Part shown: one piece after another, positions 45,364 through 54,011 of the stretch
How positions within the stretch are numbered: position 1 is the first letter of the stretch
How the letters are laid out: each line of letters opens with the position of its first letter
Assembly: GCF_900114415.1 (NCBI RefSeq)
Contig: NZ_FOSZ01000002.1
Location: forward strand, 523,652 to 587,651
Reading direction: 5' to 3'
Source of the DNA: Shimia haliotis
Lineage (GTDB): Bacteria; Pseudomonadota; Alphaproteobacteria; Rhodobacterales; Rhodobacteraceae
DNA: 64,000 nucleotides
Notes under the pieces: generated by a model
Told to the model about the DNA's origin: nothing
Seen by the model: only the letters and a program-made list of their open reading frames with translations
The model's database searches: none
Translations under genes and position numbers: made by a program

Positions 45364-46690
45364 TTCGGCACCTCCAGCCCGCTGGGCACACTCTCCGGCA
45401 CGCCCAAGCGCCCTTTGACCGATGCCGTGCCCGTCAGGCTATGCAAAAACGCCACCACCTGCGCCACTTCGGCATCGCTCAGAACAATTTCATCAATATC
45501 CGCCCGCGCCGACAGCCGCTGCCGCTCCCGCTTGTCGTCAAACGGCCGGAAATCCGCCTTCTCCAACCAAGGCACCTCGGGCAGAACCGCATTGTTGGTG
45601 TCCCACGCCTCAAACGCCGCGCGCGGGTTCAGATGATGGCGCACCATCATCTCCAGATCGTCATAAGCCCCGTTGTGCCCATAGGGCGCGGTCAGCGCCA
45701 CGTTGCGCAGCATCGGCGTGCGGAAACGATACGCATCCTCAAGCCGATCACTCGCCCCCATGCGCCCCACATCGCGCACCACCGGATCCCACTGCCGCGT
45801 CTTGCCGGGCCCGAAATGCGGCAACATCAGCGCGTGAAACTGCTGATCGCTCAACAGCTTACCGGAATGACAGCTGCTGCACACTGCCTTGCCAAAAAAC
45901 AGCGCCATCCCCGCCTTCTGCTCCGCATTCAGCGCAGTGTCATCACCACCTAGGTAGGCATCAAACGGGCTGTCAAAGCTGGTGAATTCGTGATTTTCAA
46001 AAGCCGCAATCGCATTCACGATGTGGGAAATATTGATGTCCAGCGCCTGATCCACATCGTCAAATGCCGCGATGAACATCTCCGCATATTCAGGGATCAC
46101 CCGCACCCGCTTCGCCACGATGGGCCAGACACTGTCGATCCGGTCATAGACCGCACCCGCAATCTGGTTTTCTTTCGGGTTGCCGGCCATTTCGAACTCG
46201 GCCGTCATCGGAAACAGCGCCTGCGCCGCCAGAATGCTGTCCAATCCTTCCGGAAGCCATTCCTGCGCCGGACTGTCAAAACCGTTCTCGTAAATGTCAC
46301 TCACCGACAGGCGACCGTCGTGAAACATCACGTCAATCTCACGCGCCCCAAGGTTCCAGAGCGCGGGCGCGTTGCGCGGAATGCGCTTCACGATCTTCGC
46401 ATCGCCCTGCCCCGGCGTCCGCTCCCGTCCAAGCCCCTCACCGCCCTCACCAATGCCAAGGCTCAGCCCGTCACCCGACCCCATCTCGGGATGGTGACAG
46501 GTGGCGCAGGCGATATTGCGGTTGCCCGACAACAGCGGGTCAAAAAACAGCAGCTGCCCGATCTTGGCTTTCTCCAGATCGACAGGGTTAAAATCCGCCT
46601 CTTGCAACGGCTGCGGAAGCGGGGTCCCATACGCGGGCGCACACACGAGAGCGCCCAGAATTACGACGAGGAAAACAGGATGAAACGCAT
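45360..46690 (-). CDS. Di-haem cytochrome c peroxidase/MauG family protein, start disrupted or uncertain
   Basis: About 440 residues with two haem c sites, CATCH (about 60 from the N-terminus) and CSSCH (about 290), typical of the CcpA/MauG family; periplasmic. The reading frame continues upstream without a credible ATG, GTG or TTG. The ATG at 46690 is in the wrong frame and reaches a stop after nine codons. Adding one T to the GTTTTCC tract (46672-46675 on the plus strand) gives an uninterrupted signal peptide MRFILFF...CAPAYG. Either a frameshift or sequence error is present, or an unusual start is used. Its stop overlaps the kinase start. Confidence 0.7.
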
Positions 46691-47153
46691 TGTTTTTGCT
46701 GCACTTTTGGCAAGCGCAACGCCCGTCTTTGCGGAGATCGAAACCGGCCGCGATCTGATGGACGCCAAGCGCTTTGAAGAGGCGATGGCGGAGCTTTTGC
46801 CAGCCGCCAACAGCGGCAATGCCGAGGCCGAAGAATTGATCGGCGTGATGTACGCTTTGGGCCTCGGTGTGGAGCGTGACGACGTCCGTGCGTTTGAATG
46901 GTATCTGCGCGCCTCTCTCAAAGGTCACGCGGGGGCTCAATCCGGCATTGGCTGGTACTACGAGGTTGGCCGCGGCATGCCCGCTCCTGACCTCGTGCGC
47001 GCCTACATGTGGTACACACTTTCCGCTATCGGAGGCGATCCGGATGCGGCCATTTCCCTTGAGGAAGTGGTGAAAAAGATGACGGACGAACAAATTCAAA
47101 AGGCCCATATTCTGGTGGATGACTACCGGACGTGGCTGTACCCGTTCCGGTGA
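46680..47153 (+). CDS. Secreted Sel1-like repeat protein
   Basis: 157 residues with a signal peptide (MKRIVFAALLASATPVFA|EIE). Sel1-type helical repeats lie at about residues 45-115 (NAEAEELIGVMYALGLGVERDDVRAFEWYLRASLKGHAGAQSGIGWYYEVGRG). Such proteins act as periplasmic scaffolds. Ribosome site GAGGAAAACAGG precedes the ATG. It is divergent from the peroxidase-like gene, and the two 5' ends overlap by about 11 bp, which is unusual. Role unknown. Confidence 0.8.
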   Translation: MKRIVFAALLASATPVFAEIETGRDLMDAKRFEEAMAELLPAANSGNAEAEELIGVMYALGLGVERDDVRAFEWYLRASLKGHAGAQSGIGWYYEVGRGMPAPDLVRAYMWYTLSAIGGDPDAAISLEEVVKKMTDEQIQKAHILVDDYRTWLYPFR

Positions 47154-47164
47154 ATTTTGCGGGA

Positions 47165-47181
47165 CGGGCCAATCCGGCCCG
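47165..47181. terminator. Weak hairpin between convergent genes
   Basis: CGGGCC pairs with GGCCCG around a 5-base loop, without a T tract, between the Sel1-like gene and the TRAP binding-protein gene. Confidence 0.3.
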
Positions 47182-47210
47182 CCCCAAATTTGTCAAATCA
47201 CATCAAGTGA

Positions 47211-48269
47211 TTACTTCAGGTCTTTCATCATACCCGCCTCGATGTCAGCCTCGGCCTCAGCCACCGCAGAAGTCAGCGCGCCAAAGATCTCTTCGCCGCC
47301 TTTCACGTTGGACTTGAACCAGTCATAAACCGGCGCCGCCGCTTCTTTGAACGCGGCCTTTTCGGCTGGAGTCGGCACATAAAGGTCGCCACCGCCTGCA
47401 ACGAAATCCTCGTAGGCTTTGATCGACTTGCGCTTCGGCGAAGCAAACGTCGCCTGCTGCAGAGCGGAGAAGCCGTCCACGATCACGCGACGCATGTCTT
47501 CCGGCATGGACTGGAACTTGGCGTTGTTCATCCACCACAGCGCGCCCATGTAGGCGTGACCGTCCAGCGTCACGTACTGCAGGCCCGCATCGGGAAATTT
47601 CATGCCCATGATGTCGGTGATGCCATTTTTGGAGCCTTCCACCACACCGGTCTGGAATGAGGTGAACAGCTCTGGCCACGGGATCGGCGTCGGGGACGCA
47701 CCCAGCGCGCGGACCAGTTCCTGCGGCAGGTCCGCAACCACGGTGCGGATCTTCAGGCCTTCCATGTCGGACGGAGACGCCACGCGACGTTTAGTGTTGG
47801 CAAAGTTGCGCCAGCCGCCGGTGTTACCAATAGTCATCAGGCGGATCGCATCGCCAGAATCCGCCAGCGCCATCTCACGCATCTTGCGGGTGAAATCGCC
47901 CGCCAGCACAGCTTCGGCAATACGGTCGTTTGCCATCAGATACGGTAGATCAAGCACCTGAACATAGGGGAAGATACCGGATGCCCCCCCCGAGGTTGAG
48001 ATATAGACGTCGATCGTACCATCAGCCACGCCTTGCAGACATTCCGCGCCCTTTGCGCAAAGCTGTGTGCCGATGAAAAGCTCAACCTCGATCGCCCCGT
48101 TGGACGCGCTTTCCACGAAGTTCTTGAACACCACGAGACCGTCATAGTCCTCGTCGTTCTCATTGGAGTTTGCGGTCGCGCGGATCGTGTAATCCGCCGC
48201 TTGCGCCGCCATCGCCGTGGTCGCCATAAGCGCCGCAGTGGCCACCGCCTTAAAGGTTTTGCTGAACAT
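47211..48269 (-). CDS. dctP: TRAP transporter substrate-binding protein (cluster 1)
   Basis: 352 residues from the ATG at 48269 with signal peptide MFSKTFKAVATAALMATTAMAAQA|ADY. DctP-fold features: LFIGTQLCAKGAECLQGVADGTIDV, and the conserved arginine in LKIRTVVADLP (about 155). It lies 34 bp after the DctM gene, the third gene of a QMP-ordered TRAP operon. The ligand could be sulfoquinovose, a glycoside of it or a small sulfonate, judging by the shared regulator and location (inference). Confidence 0.9.
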   Translation of the reverse strand: MFSKTFKAVATAALMATTAMAAQAADYTIRATANSNENDEDYDGLVVFKNFVESASNGAIEVELFIGTQLCAKGAECLQGVADGTIDVYISTSGGASGIFPYVQVLDLPYLMANDRIAEAVLAGDFTRKMREMALADSGDAIRLMTIGNTGGWRNFANTKRRVASPSDMEGLKIRTVVADLPQELVRALGASPTPIPWPELFTSFQTGVVEGSKNGITDIMGMKFPDAGLQYVTLDGHAYMGALWWMNNAKFQSMPEDMRRVIVDGFSALQQATFASPKRKSIKAYEDFVAGGGDLYVPTPAEKAAFKEAAAPVYDWFKSNVKGGEEIFGALTSAVAEAEADIEAGMMKDLK

Positions 48270-48303
48270 TGTTATCCTCCCTGATAAGTTCAAGCGTTTG
48301 ATG

Positions 48304-49800
48304 TTACTGCACAAATCCTGTCAGTCTTGGTATTGTCATGGAAATGGCAGGCACATAGGTGATGAGGAAGATCACAAGGACTTCCACCAATAGGAACGGC
48401 AAGATCGCCTTGGCGATGGTCTCGACTTTTTCCCCCGAAACCGAACTCGCGACAAAAAGCACAAGCCCCATCGGCGGCGTCGCCAGCCCCACCGTCAGGT
48501 TCACGCTCATGATGATCGCGAAATGTACCGGATGCACGCCGAGATCGACGAAGATCGGCCCCAAAATCGGCCCCAGAATAATGATGGCGGGCCCCGCATC
48601 CAGGAACATGCCCACTGCGAACAGGAGAACGTTGATAAGGAAGAGCAAAATCAACGGGTTCTCAGAAAGGCTCAGGATAAAGCCCGCCATCGTTTCGGGG
48701 GCATGGCTGAGGCTGACAACGGTTTTGAACGCCACAGCCGCGCCCACGAGGAGAAGAACGGTCGAAGACGACAAGGCCGCGCGCATTAGGATACCGGGCA
48801 GGTCTTTGACCTTGAGAAGACGCAGGATGAAGAAGCCAACCAACAGCGCGTAGGCCACAGCCACTGCGGAGGCCTCGGTGGGGGTAAAGACCCCGACCAG
48901 AATGCCCCCCAGAATGATGATCGGTGTCTGAAGCGGAACCACCGCCTTTTTGCAGATGATGCGGAAATCCGGTGTCACCGTGCCGCGTGCCCGCATCAAA
49001 ATCAGATGTGCCACAGGCAGGAAGACAAGGAATATCAATCCGTTGTGGATCGAAATCTCGACAGCCGAAGCCCGCAGGATCGCGGCGACGCCAGCGAACA
49101 GCCCCATGAGCAGACCGGCAAAGTTGATCCGCAACAAAACGAAACTCACCCCCGCCTCTATCGGCGAAATCGTCTGGCCTGCGGTCACAATCCGCTCGGC
49201 CTTTGGCAGGTCATATTTGTCCGCCAACAAGCGCACCATCACCATCAGGCCCACACCGACCAAAATGCCCGGAACGATACCCGCAAGGAACAAAGCTGCC
49301 ACGCTTTCCCCCATGACATAGGCATATATGATCATGATGCCCGACGGCGGAATGATCGGCCCGATCACCGAACTCGCAGCTGTGATCGCCGCCGCAAACT
49401 TGCGCGAGTAGCCGTTCTTCTCCATCGCCGGAATGAGCGTAGATCCAAGCGCCGAAGTGTCCGCCACTGCTGATCCCGAAAGGCCTGCGAACAGGATCGA
49501 AGACAGGATATTCACATGCGCCAGACCACCGCGTAGATGCCCCATCAGGGCTTGCGAAAACTCCACCAACCGCGTCGTGATCCCGCCGCGGTTCATCAAT
49601 TCCCCCGCCAGCACAAAGAACGGCAACGCCATCAGCGGAAAGCTGTCCATTCCATTGTAAACATTGCGATAAAGAAGGGCGATGTCGCGCTCCTGACCGT
49701 TTAGCCACAGCAACAGACCGGGCGAAAGCAGCAGCGCGAAGAACACGGGCAAACCGATGACCAAAAAGACTAAAAAGAGCGGCAGAAAAAACCCAAGCAT
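48304..49800 (-). CDS. dctM: TRAP transporter large permease (DctM)
   Basis: 498 residues from the ATG at 49800, overlapping the DctQ stop as ATGA. About twelve membrane segments. The DctM signature GGITTRLVEFSQALMGHLRGGLAHVNILSSILFAGLSGSAVADTSALGS is in the first third and the second half carries GVFTPTEASAVAVAYALL. It is the sodium-coupled translocator of the inner membrane. Confidence 0.92.
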   Translation of the reverse strand: MLGFFLPLFLVFLVIGLPVFFALLLSPGLLLWLNGQERDIALLYRNVYNGMDSFPLMALPFFVLAGELMNRGGITTRLVEFSQALMGHLRGGLAHVNILSSILFAGLSGSAVADTSALGSTLIPAMEKNGYSRKFAAAITAASSVIGPIIPPSGIMIIYAYVMGESVAALFLAGIVPGILVGVGLMVMVRLLADKYDLPKAERIVTAGQTISPIEAGVSFVLLRINFAGLLMGLFAGVAAILRASAVEISIHNGLIFLVFLPVAHLILMRARGTVTPDFRIICKKAVVPLQTPIIILGGILVGVFTPTEASAVAVAYALLVGFFILRLLKVKDLPGILMRAALSSSTVLLLVGAAVAFKTVVSLSHAPETMAGFILSLSENPLILLFLINVLLFAVGMFLDAGPAIIILGPILGPIFVDLGVHPVHFAIIMSVNLTVGLATPPMGLVLFVASSVSGEKVETIAKAILPFLLVEVLVIFLITYVPAISMTIPRLTGFVQ

Positions 49801-50384
49801 CAATCCGCTCCCAACATGTCGTCGATTTCATCTCGAGTTGGCTGGGCGGTATCTGGAGCGACCAATTCCATCACTGTGCGGAGGATCATCTCGACCGTGA
49901 CCGAGATCAGCAGGACAACACAGCAGAGCAATGACCCATACATGAATTTGAGCTTCACCTTGAAGCCTTCCATCCCGACCCACTCCAGCGGCACCCGCAG
50001 TGAAGAGCTGTCAAATTTTCCGCCAAAACCAAACGTATGCGCATAGCCATGCTGTACAGCGATTACCAAAACCCCCAGTGACATCGTCAAAAGAACCAGC
50101 GTCAGCAACAAAGCCGGAACCCGCGGCAAGGCACTGGGCAAAGTGTCAATTGCAACAAAACCGCTCCATCGCATTGCAGACGGCGCCATTAACCCGACCA
50201 TCCACAACATCAGAAACCGCGCGGCCTCGTCCGGCCAGGCAAGGGCGTTGTTCAACACATAGCGACAAAACACCTGCGTCAGTATCACCACAACCATCAG
50301 CGCCAGTGCCACCACCGAGACGCGGCGACCCAGACGCAAAATGAGGGTGTTTACCCACGCGAGCGGGCGCAAAATGAAAAGCAT
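49800..50384 (-). CDS. dctQ: TRAP transporter small permease (DctQ)
   Basis: 194 residues from the ATG at 50384, preceded by GGAGGA 10 bases upstream. Four membrane segments and the DctQ motif VFCRYVLNNALAWPDEAARFLMLWMVGL at about residues 39-66. It supports DctM in the membrane. It is the first gene of the operon, 110 bp after the DeoR gene, with a DeoR-type operator copy in that gap. Confidence 0.92.
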   Translation of the reverse strand: MLFILRPLAWVNTLILRLGRRVSVVALALMVVVILTQVFCRYVLNNALAWPDEAARFLMLWMVGLMAPSAMRWSGFVAIDTLPSALPRVPALLLTLVLLTMSLGVLVIAVQHGYAHTFGFGGKFDSSSLRVPLEWVGMEGFKVKLKFMYGSLLCCVVLLISVTVEMILRTVMELVAPDTAQPTRDEIDDMLGAD

Positions 50385-50448
50385 CGACGGAACATCCTCC
50401 CAAAAGTCACGTCGCAACCACACCCAAGTGTGATCCAGAGTTCGTTGC

Positions 50449-50471
50449 TTTCGATTAGTCTACAAAACGAA
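50449..50471. promoter_or_regulatory. DeoR-type operator, copy at the TRAP promoter
   Basis: A 23-bp element with ends TTTCGATT and CAAAACGAA matches the copy at 51284-51306 at 20 of 23 positions. It is a partial inverted repeat (TTCG...CGAA). On the minus strand TTGACG (50483-50478) and TAGACT (50462-50457) form a possible promoter that the element overlaps. Confidence 0.7.
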
Positions 50472-50493
50472 CATAATCGTCAAGACTCGAAAA

Positions 50494-51267
50494 TCAGCGA
50501 CCGACCACGAACCGCACGTCATTTTGGTCGGCCATCGCCTTCATCTCGGGTGCGAAGTGGCGATCGGTCACAAGCGTATCAACGTCGGATATCGACCCAA
50601 ACGTCAGCGGAGCAAGTTTGCCAAACTTGCTGCTATCTGCGGCGAGAACGACATTTCGCCCGCTCGCGATGATGGCGGAACTGACTGCGCTTTCTTCAAG
50701 ATCATAGTCTGCCAAAGTGCCATCAGCGCCCACTCCAGCCGCCCCAACAACGGCAACGTCGGCCCGAAATTTACGGATAAACTCGACCGCAGATGCACCC
50801 AAAATAGCACCATCCGCGTGTCGTACAATTCCGCTGGGCACAATTACCTGAACGCCGACACAACTCCTTAACTCATTGGCAAGATTTACAGAATCTACCA
50901 CAACTTTAAGACCAACGTGATGAACAAGATGACGAGCAACAGCAAGGGTAGTAGTGCCGCCATTCAAAATCACATTGGAATGGTTCGGGATTTCAGCCGC
51001 TACTGCAGCCCCAATCAAGTCCTTTTCTTCGCGCTGTATCTCGCACCGGACATCAAAGCTTGCGTACTCTGTTCCGGCGGCAAGTGTCGCCCCGCCATGA
51101 AACCGGATGATCTGATTATCCCTGGCAAGGGCATTTAGATCTTTCCGGATGGTTTGCGGTGTTGTTTCCAGCAACTCCGCGAGACTATCCACAATCGCAC
51201 GCCCGTCGCGTTTAAGCAGCTTCAAAATCTCTGCCTGTCGCGCCTTTGTCGTCACCCGTGACTTCAT
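50494..51267 (-). CDS. DeoR/GlpR-family transcriptional repressor
   Basis: 257 residues from the ATG at 51267, which follows a strong AAGGAGG. N-terminal helix-turn-helix KARQAEILKLLKRDGRAIVDSLAELLETTPQTIRKDLNAL (about 8-48), then the sugar-phosphate isomerase-like effector domain (VILNGGTTTLAVARHL, GASAVEFIRKF, ADSSKFGKLAPL). Family members sense phosphorylated sugars. E. coli CsqR/YihW, the sulfoquinovose regulator, is of this family. Identical-type operators lie at its own promoter and the TRAP promoter. Confidence 0.9.
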   Translation of the reverse strand: MKSRVTTKARQAEILKLLKRDGRAIVDSLAELLETTPQTIRKDLNALARDNQIIRFHGGATLAAGTEYASFDVRCEIQREEKDLIGAAVAAEIPNHSNVILNGGTTTLAVARHLVHHVGLKVVVDSVNLANELRSCVGVQVIVPSGIVRHADGAILGASAVEFIRKFRADVAVVGAAGVGADGTLADYDLEESAVSSAIIASGRNVVLAADSSKFGKLAPLTFGSISDVDTLVTDRHFAPEMKAMADQNDVRFVVGR

Positions 51268-51283
51268 TCGCACCTCCTTGAAC

Positions 51284-51318
51284 TTTCGATTTGTAGACAA
51301 AACGAAAGAGCAACTCAA
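51284..51318 (-). promoter_or_regulatory. Autoregulated DeoR promoter with operator
   Basis: On the minus strand TTGAGT (51318-51313) and TACAAA (51295-51290) are separated by exactly 17 bp. The 23-bp operator at 51284-51306 covers the -10 box and half the spacer, which fits repression. It ends 17 bp before the DeoR start. Confidence 0.65.
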
Positions 51319-51402
51319 CAAACGAATGATTCGAACCCGCACACTTGACTGTACAACCTTTGACGGGTGCCATTTGACGACATCGACGGCCCCGACTTTG
51401 GA

Positions 51403-52203
51403 TCAATCCGCTTGAAACAGTGCCTTCGTCAACTTTCTCGCTGCCCGCACCAACAGGTCACGCCTTTCCAATGCCTCTGACAAGGCCAGGCGCTGTGTAG
51501 GTCCATGATAGGCCAGCCCCGCCACGAACCGCCCGGCGGGATCCAGAACCGGAACTGCAATTGCGACCATGCCCTCCATGAATTCTTCCTGATCCAAGGC
51601 ATACCCTTGCCGCCGTATCTCACCGAGTTCCGCCAGCAACTCCTGCGGGTCCACCAAAGTCCTGTCGGTCATCTTTGCCAGCGACATAGAAGCCACTAAC
51701 ACTTCTCTTTTCTTTGGCGAAAGACTTGCCAGAAACGCCTTTCCACTCGCGGTGCAATGAAACGGTACACTTGTACCAACAGGCAACTGAATTCGAAACG
51801 GCCAGTCGGTTTCCACACGATCAAGATAGTTCATGCCAGACTCACCAGGAACCGCATAGTTCACGGTTTCTCTCACCTCTTCTGCCACCTCCTCCAATAT
51901 CCTGTGGCGGGCAATGTGATCTCTTGAGTTGTGCAGCAATCCTGAGCCCAAATCACGCAACCTGCGTGCCACTTGATACTTTTTGGCGTTCCCAGGTCGG
52001 GTAAGGAATCCGTTTTCCTCCAACGTAACACACAGCCTATGGACCGTTTGCTTGGGCAGTCCGAGCTGTTCATTTATCTGCGTCGCCGTCATTGCCTGAT
52101 CACTTTTCCCAAGCACTTCCAGGATCAGAAGTGTCCTGAGATTTGTCGGTACTCGATCTGCGGAAGTCACAATATCTGCCCTCAATTCAAAAAAAAGATG
52201 CAT
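51403..52203 (-). CDS. IclR-family transcriptional regulator of the sulfonate cluster
   Basis: 266 residues: winged helix about 15-75 (LLILEVLGKSDQAMTATQINEQLGLPKQTVHRLCVTLEENGFL) and effector domain (GMNYLDRVETDWPFRIQLPVGTSVPFHCTASGKAFLASL, then VAIAVPVLDPAGRFVAGLAY). It is divergent from the GMC flavoprotein across 76 bp. An IclR-type regulator next to a GMC dehydrogenase and TRAP genes is the layout reported for isethionate (ise) loci. No clear palindrome was found in the gap. Confidence 0.88.
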   Translation of the reverse strand: MHLFFELRADIVTSADRVPTNLRTLLILEVLGKSDQAMTATQINEQLGLPKQTVHRLCVTLEENGFLTRPGNAKKYQVARRLRDLGSGLLHNSRDHIARHRILEEVAEEVRETVNYAVPGESGMNYLDRVETDWPFRIQLPVGTSVPFHCTASGKAFLASLSPKKREVLVASMSLAKMTDRTLVDPQELLAELGEIRRQGYALDQEEFMEGMVAIAVPVLDPAGRFVAGLAYHGPTQRLALSEALERRDLLVRAARKLTKALFQAD

Positions 52204-52279
52204 TTGAGACGAATCACTGTAACGTCAGTTTTTGCCGAAATCGAGATTAAAAGTCTCATTTTTTGATATTTGGAGAAAA

Positions 52280-53881
52280 ATGGAGTTCGACTTCATCATC
52301 GTGGGAGCTGGATCAGCGGGATGTGCGCTGGCGAACCGTCTGTCGGCAGACGGCAAACACTCGGTTGCACTCATCGAGGCTGGCCCCGTCGACCGGAACC
52401 CATGGATTCACATTCCCGTCGGGTATTTCCGGACAATGGGCAATCCGAACACTGACTGGATGTATGTCACTGAAAACGATGAGGGCATCGCCGGAAGAAG
52501 CATTTCCTGGCCTCGAGGGCGAGTGTTGGGCGGGTCAAGTTCAATCAATGGTTTACTATATGTGCGGGGGCAGCCGCAGGACTACAATCATTGGGCCCAA
52601 CTCGGATGCATCGGTTGGTCTTGGGACAATGTCTTGCCTCTCTTTCGTCGCTCCGAAACGTGGCACGGTGAGCGCTCCAATGACCTTCGCGGTACAGACG
52701 GACCGCTTTCGGTTCAGAACTCCCGCTTATCCAGAGAGATCGTCGACACGTGGCTTGAGGCGGCTGTCGCTGCTGGCTACAGGCGCACAGACGACTACAA
52801 CAGTGAAGATCAAGAAGGGGTTGGCTACTTTCAACTAACTATGAAGGGCGGGCGTCGCTGCTCCTCGGCGGTTGCCTACCTCAACCCAGCCAAGCGCAGA
52901 ACGAATCTGGAGATTCTCACGGACACCCAGACGGAGAGGGTTCTGATCGAAGAAGGGCGTGCGATTGGCATACGGGCGTTCCAAAACAATCAAGCGATCG
53001 ACATCCACGCCCGCAAAGAAGTCATCCTAAGCGCCGGAGCGATCGGTTCGCCGCAAATTTTGATGCTGTCCGGCATTGGAGACCCCGAAGACCTCCAGCC
53101 TCATGGGATCAACGTCCGAAAGGACTTGAAGGGCGTCGGTAAGAACCTACAGGATCACCTTCAGGCCCGCCCCGTTTTTAAAACCAATCTGAGCACGATC
53201 AACACCGAAGCCAACAACATCTTCAAGCAGGGTATGATGGCCATCCAATATGCCCTCACCCAGCGCGGTCCGATGACGATGGCCGCGAGCCTCGGCACCG
53301 GTTTTCTGAAAACTGAATCCCACTTGGAAACACCAGACATTCAATTTCACATTCAACCCTGGAGTGCCGACAAACCAGCGGATGGGCCGCACAGGTTCTC
53401 AGCATTTACGGCCTCCGTTCTACAGCTGCGTCCAGAGAGTGCGGGTCACCTGACATTGCGATCTGCGCGGATGGAGGATCACCCGATCATTCATCCAAAC
53501 TATCTGGCAACCGATCTGGACTGCAGAACTCTTGTCAAAGGCATACAGATCGCACGAAAAATTTCGCGAACCGATCCACTAAGCTCCCACATAACCGAAG
53601 AACACGCTCCAGGTGCGGGGATTGCACTTGAGGACGAGGCTGCCACCCTTGAATGGGCGCGCCAAACGTCCGTCACCATCTATCATCCCACCGGCACCTG
53701 TAAGATGGGTGTTGATGACATGTCGGTCGTAGACCCGAAACTCAGGGTTAGAGGAATTGACGGACTGCGGGTCGCAGACGCGTCCATCATGCCTCAGATC
53801 GTTAGCGGAAATACAAATGCACCCTGCATCATGATCGGCGAAAAGGCAGCCGACCTTGTGTTGGAGGATGCCATGCAGTGA
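52280..53881 (+). CDS. GMC-family flavin dehydrogenase, candidate isethionate dehydrogenase
   Basis: 533 residues from the ATG at 52280 (GGAG 5 bases upstream). FAD motif FIIVGAGSAGCALANRL (about 5-21), GMC signature 1 in WPRGRVLGGSSSINGLLYVRG (about 78-98), signature 2 SAGAIGSPQILMLSGIG (about 252-268), and the catalytic His in YHPTGTCKMG followed by the C-terminal Asn region SGNTNAPCIMIGEKAADL. Such enzymes oxidise alcohols such as choline. With an IclR regulator and TRAP genes beside it, isethionate (to sulfoacetaldehyde) is the leading guess; choline or another alcohol cannot be excluded. Confidence 0.85.
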   Translation: MEFDFIIVGAGSAGCALANRLSADGKHSVALIEAGPVDRNPWIHIPVGYFRTMGNPNTDWMYVTENDEGIAGRSISWPRGRVLGGSSSINGLLYVRGQPQDYNHWAQLGCIGWSWDNVLPLFRRSETWHGERSNDLRGTDGPLSVQNSRLSREIVDTWLEAAVAAGYRRTDDYNSEDQEGVGYFQLTMKGGRRCSSAVAYLNPAKRRTNLEILTDTQTERVLIEEGRAIGIRAFQNNQAIDIHARKEVILSAGAIGSPQILMLSGIGDPEDLQPHGINVRKDLKGVGKNLQDHLQARPVFKTNLSTINTEANNIFKQGMMAIQYALTQRGPMTMAASLGTGFLKTESHLETPDIQFHIQPWSADKPADGPHRFSAFTASVLQLRPESAGHLTLRSARMEDHPIIHPNYLATDLDCRTLVKGIQIARKISRTDPLSSHITEEHAPGAGIALEDEAATLEWARQTSVTIYHPTGTCKMGVDDMSVVDPKLRVRGIDGLRVADASIMPQIVSGNTNAPCIMIGEKAADLVLEDAMQ

Positions 53882-54011
53882 TGCGTACGCAACCAAGTTT
53901 CAATCCGCCGTGGAGGAGATTGGCGGGTTGGACTCAACAGCTCTCGGGCGGAGCCTTCAGCCCTGAGCGAAAATAAGAATGCCGAAGGCGAAACCTTAGG
54001 GAGGAAGAAAC

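Noticed and set aside
52204..52279. IclR operator between the second IclR gene and the GMC gene
   Set aside because: Only imperfect pieces (GAGAC and GTCTC about 43 bp apart) were found; no convincing palindrome.
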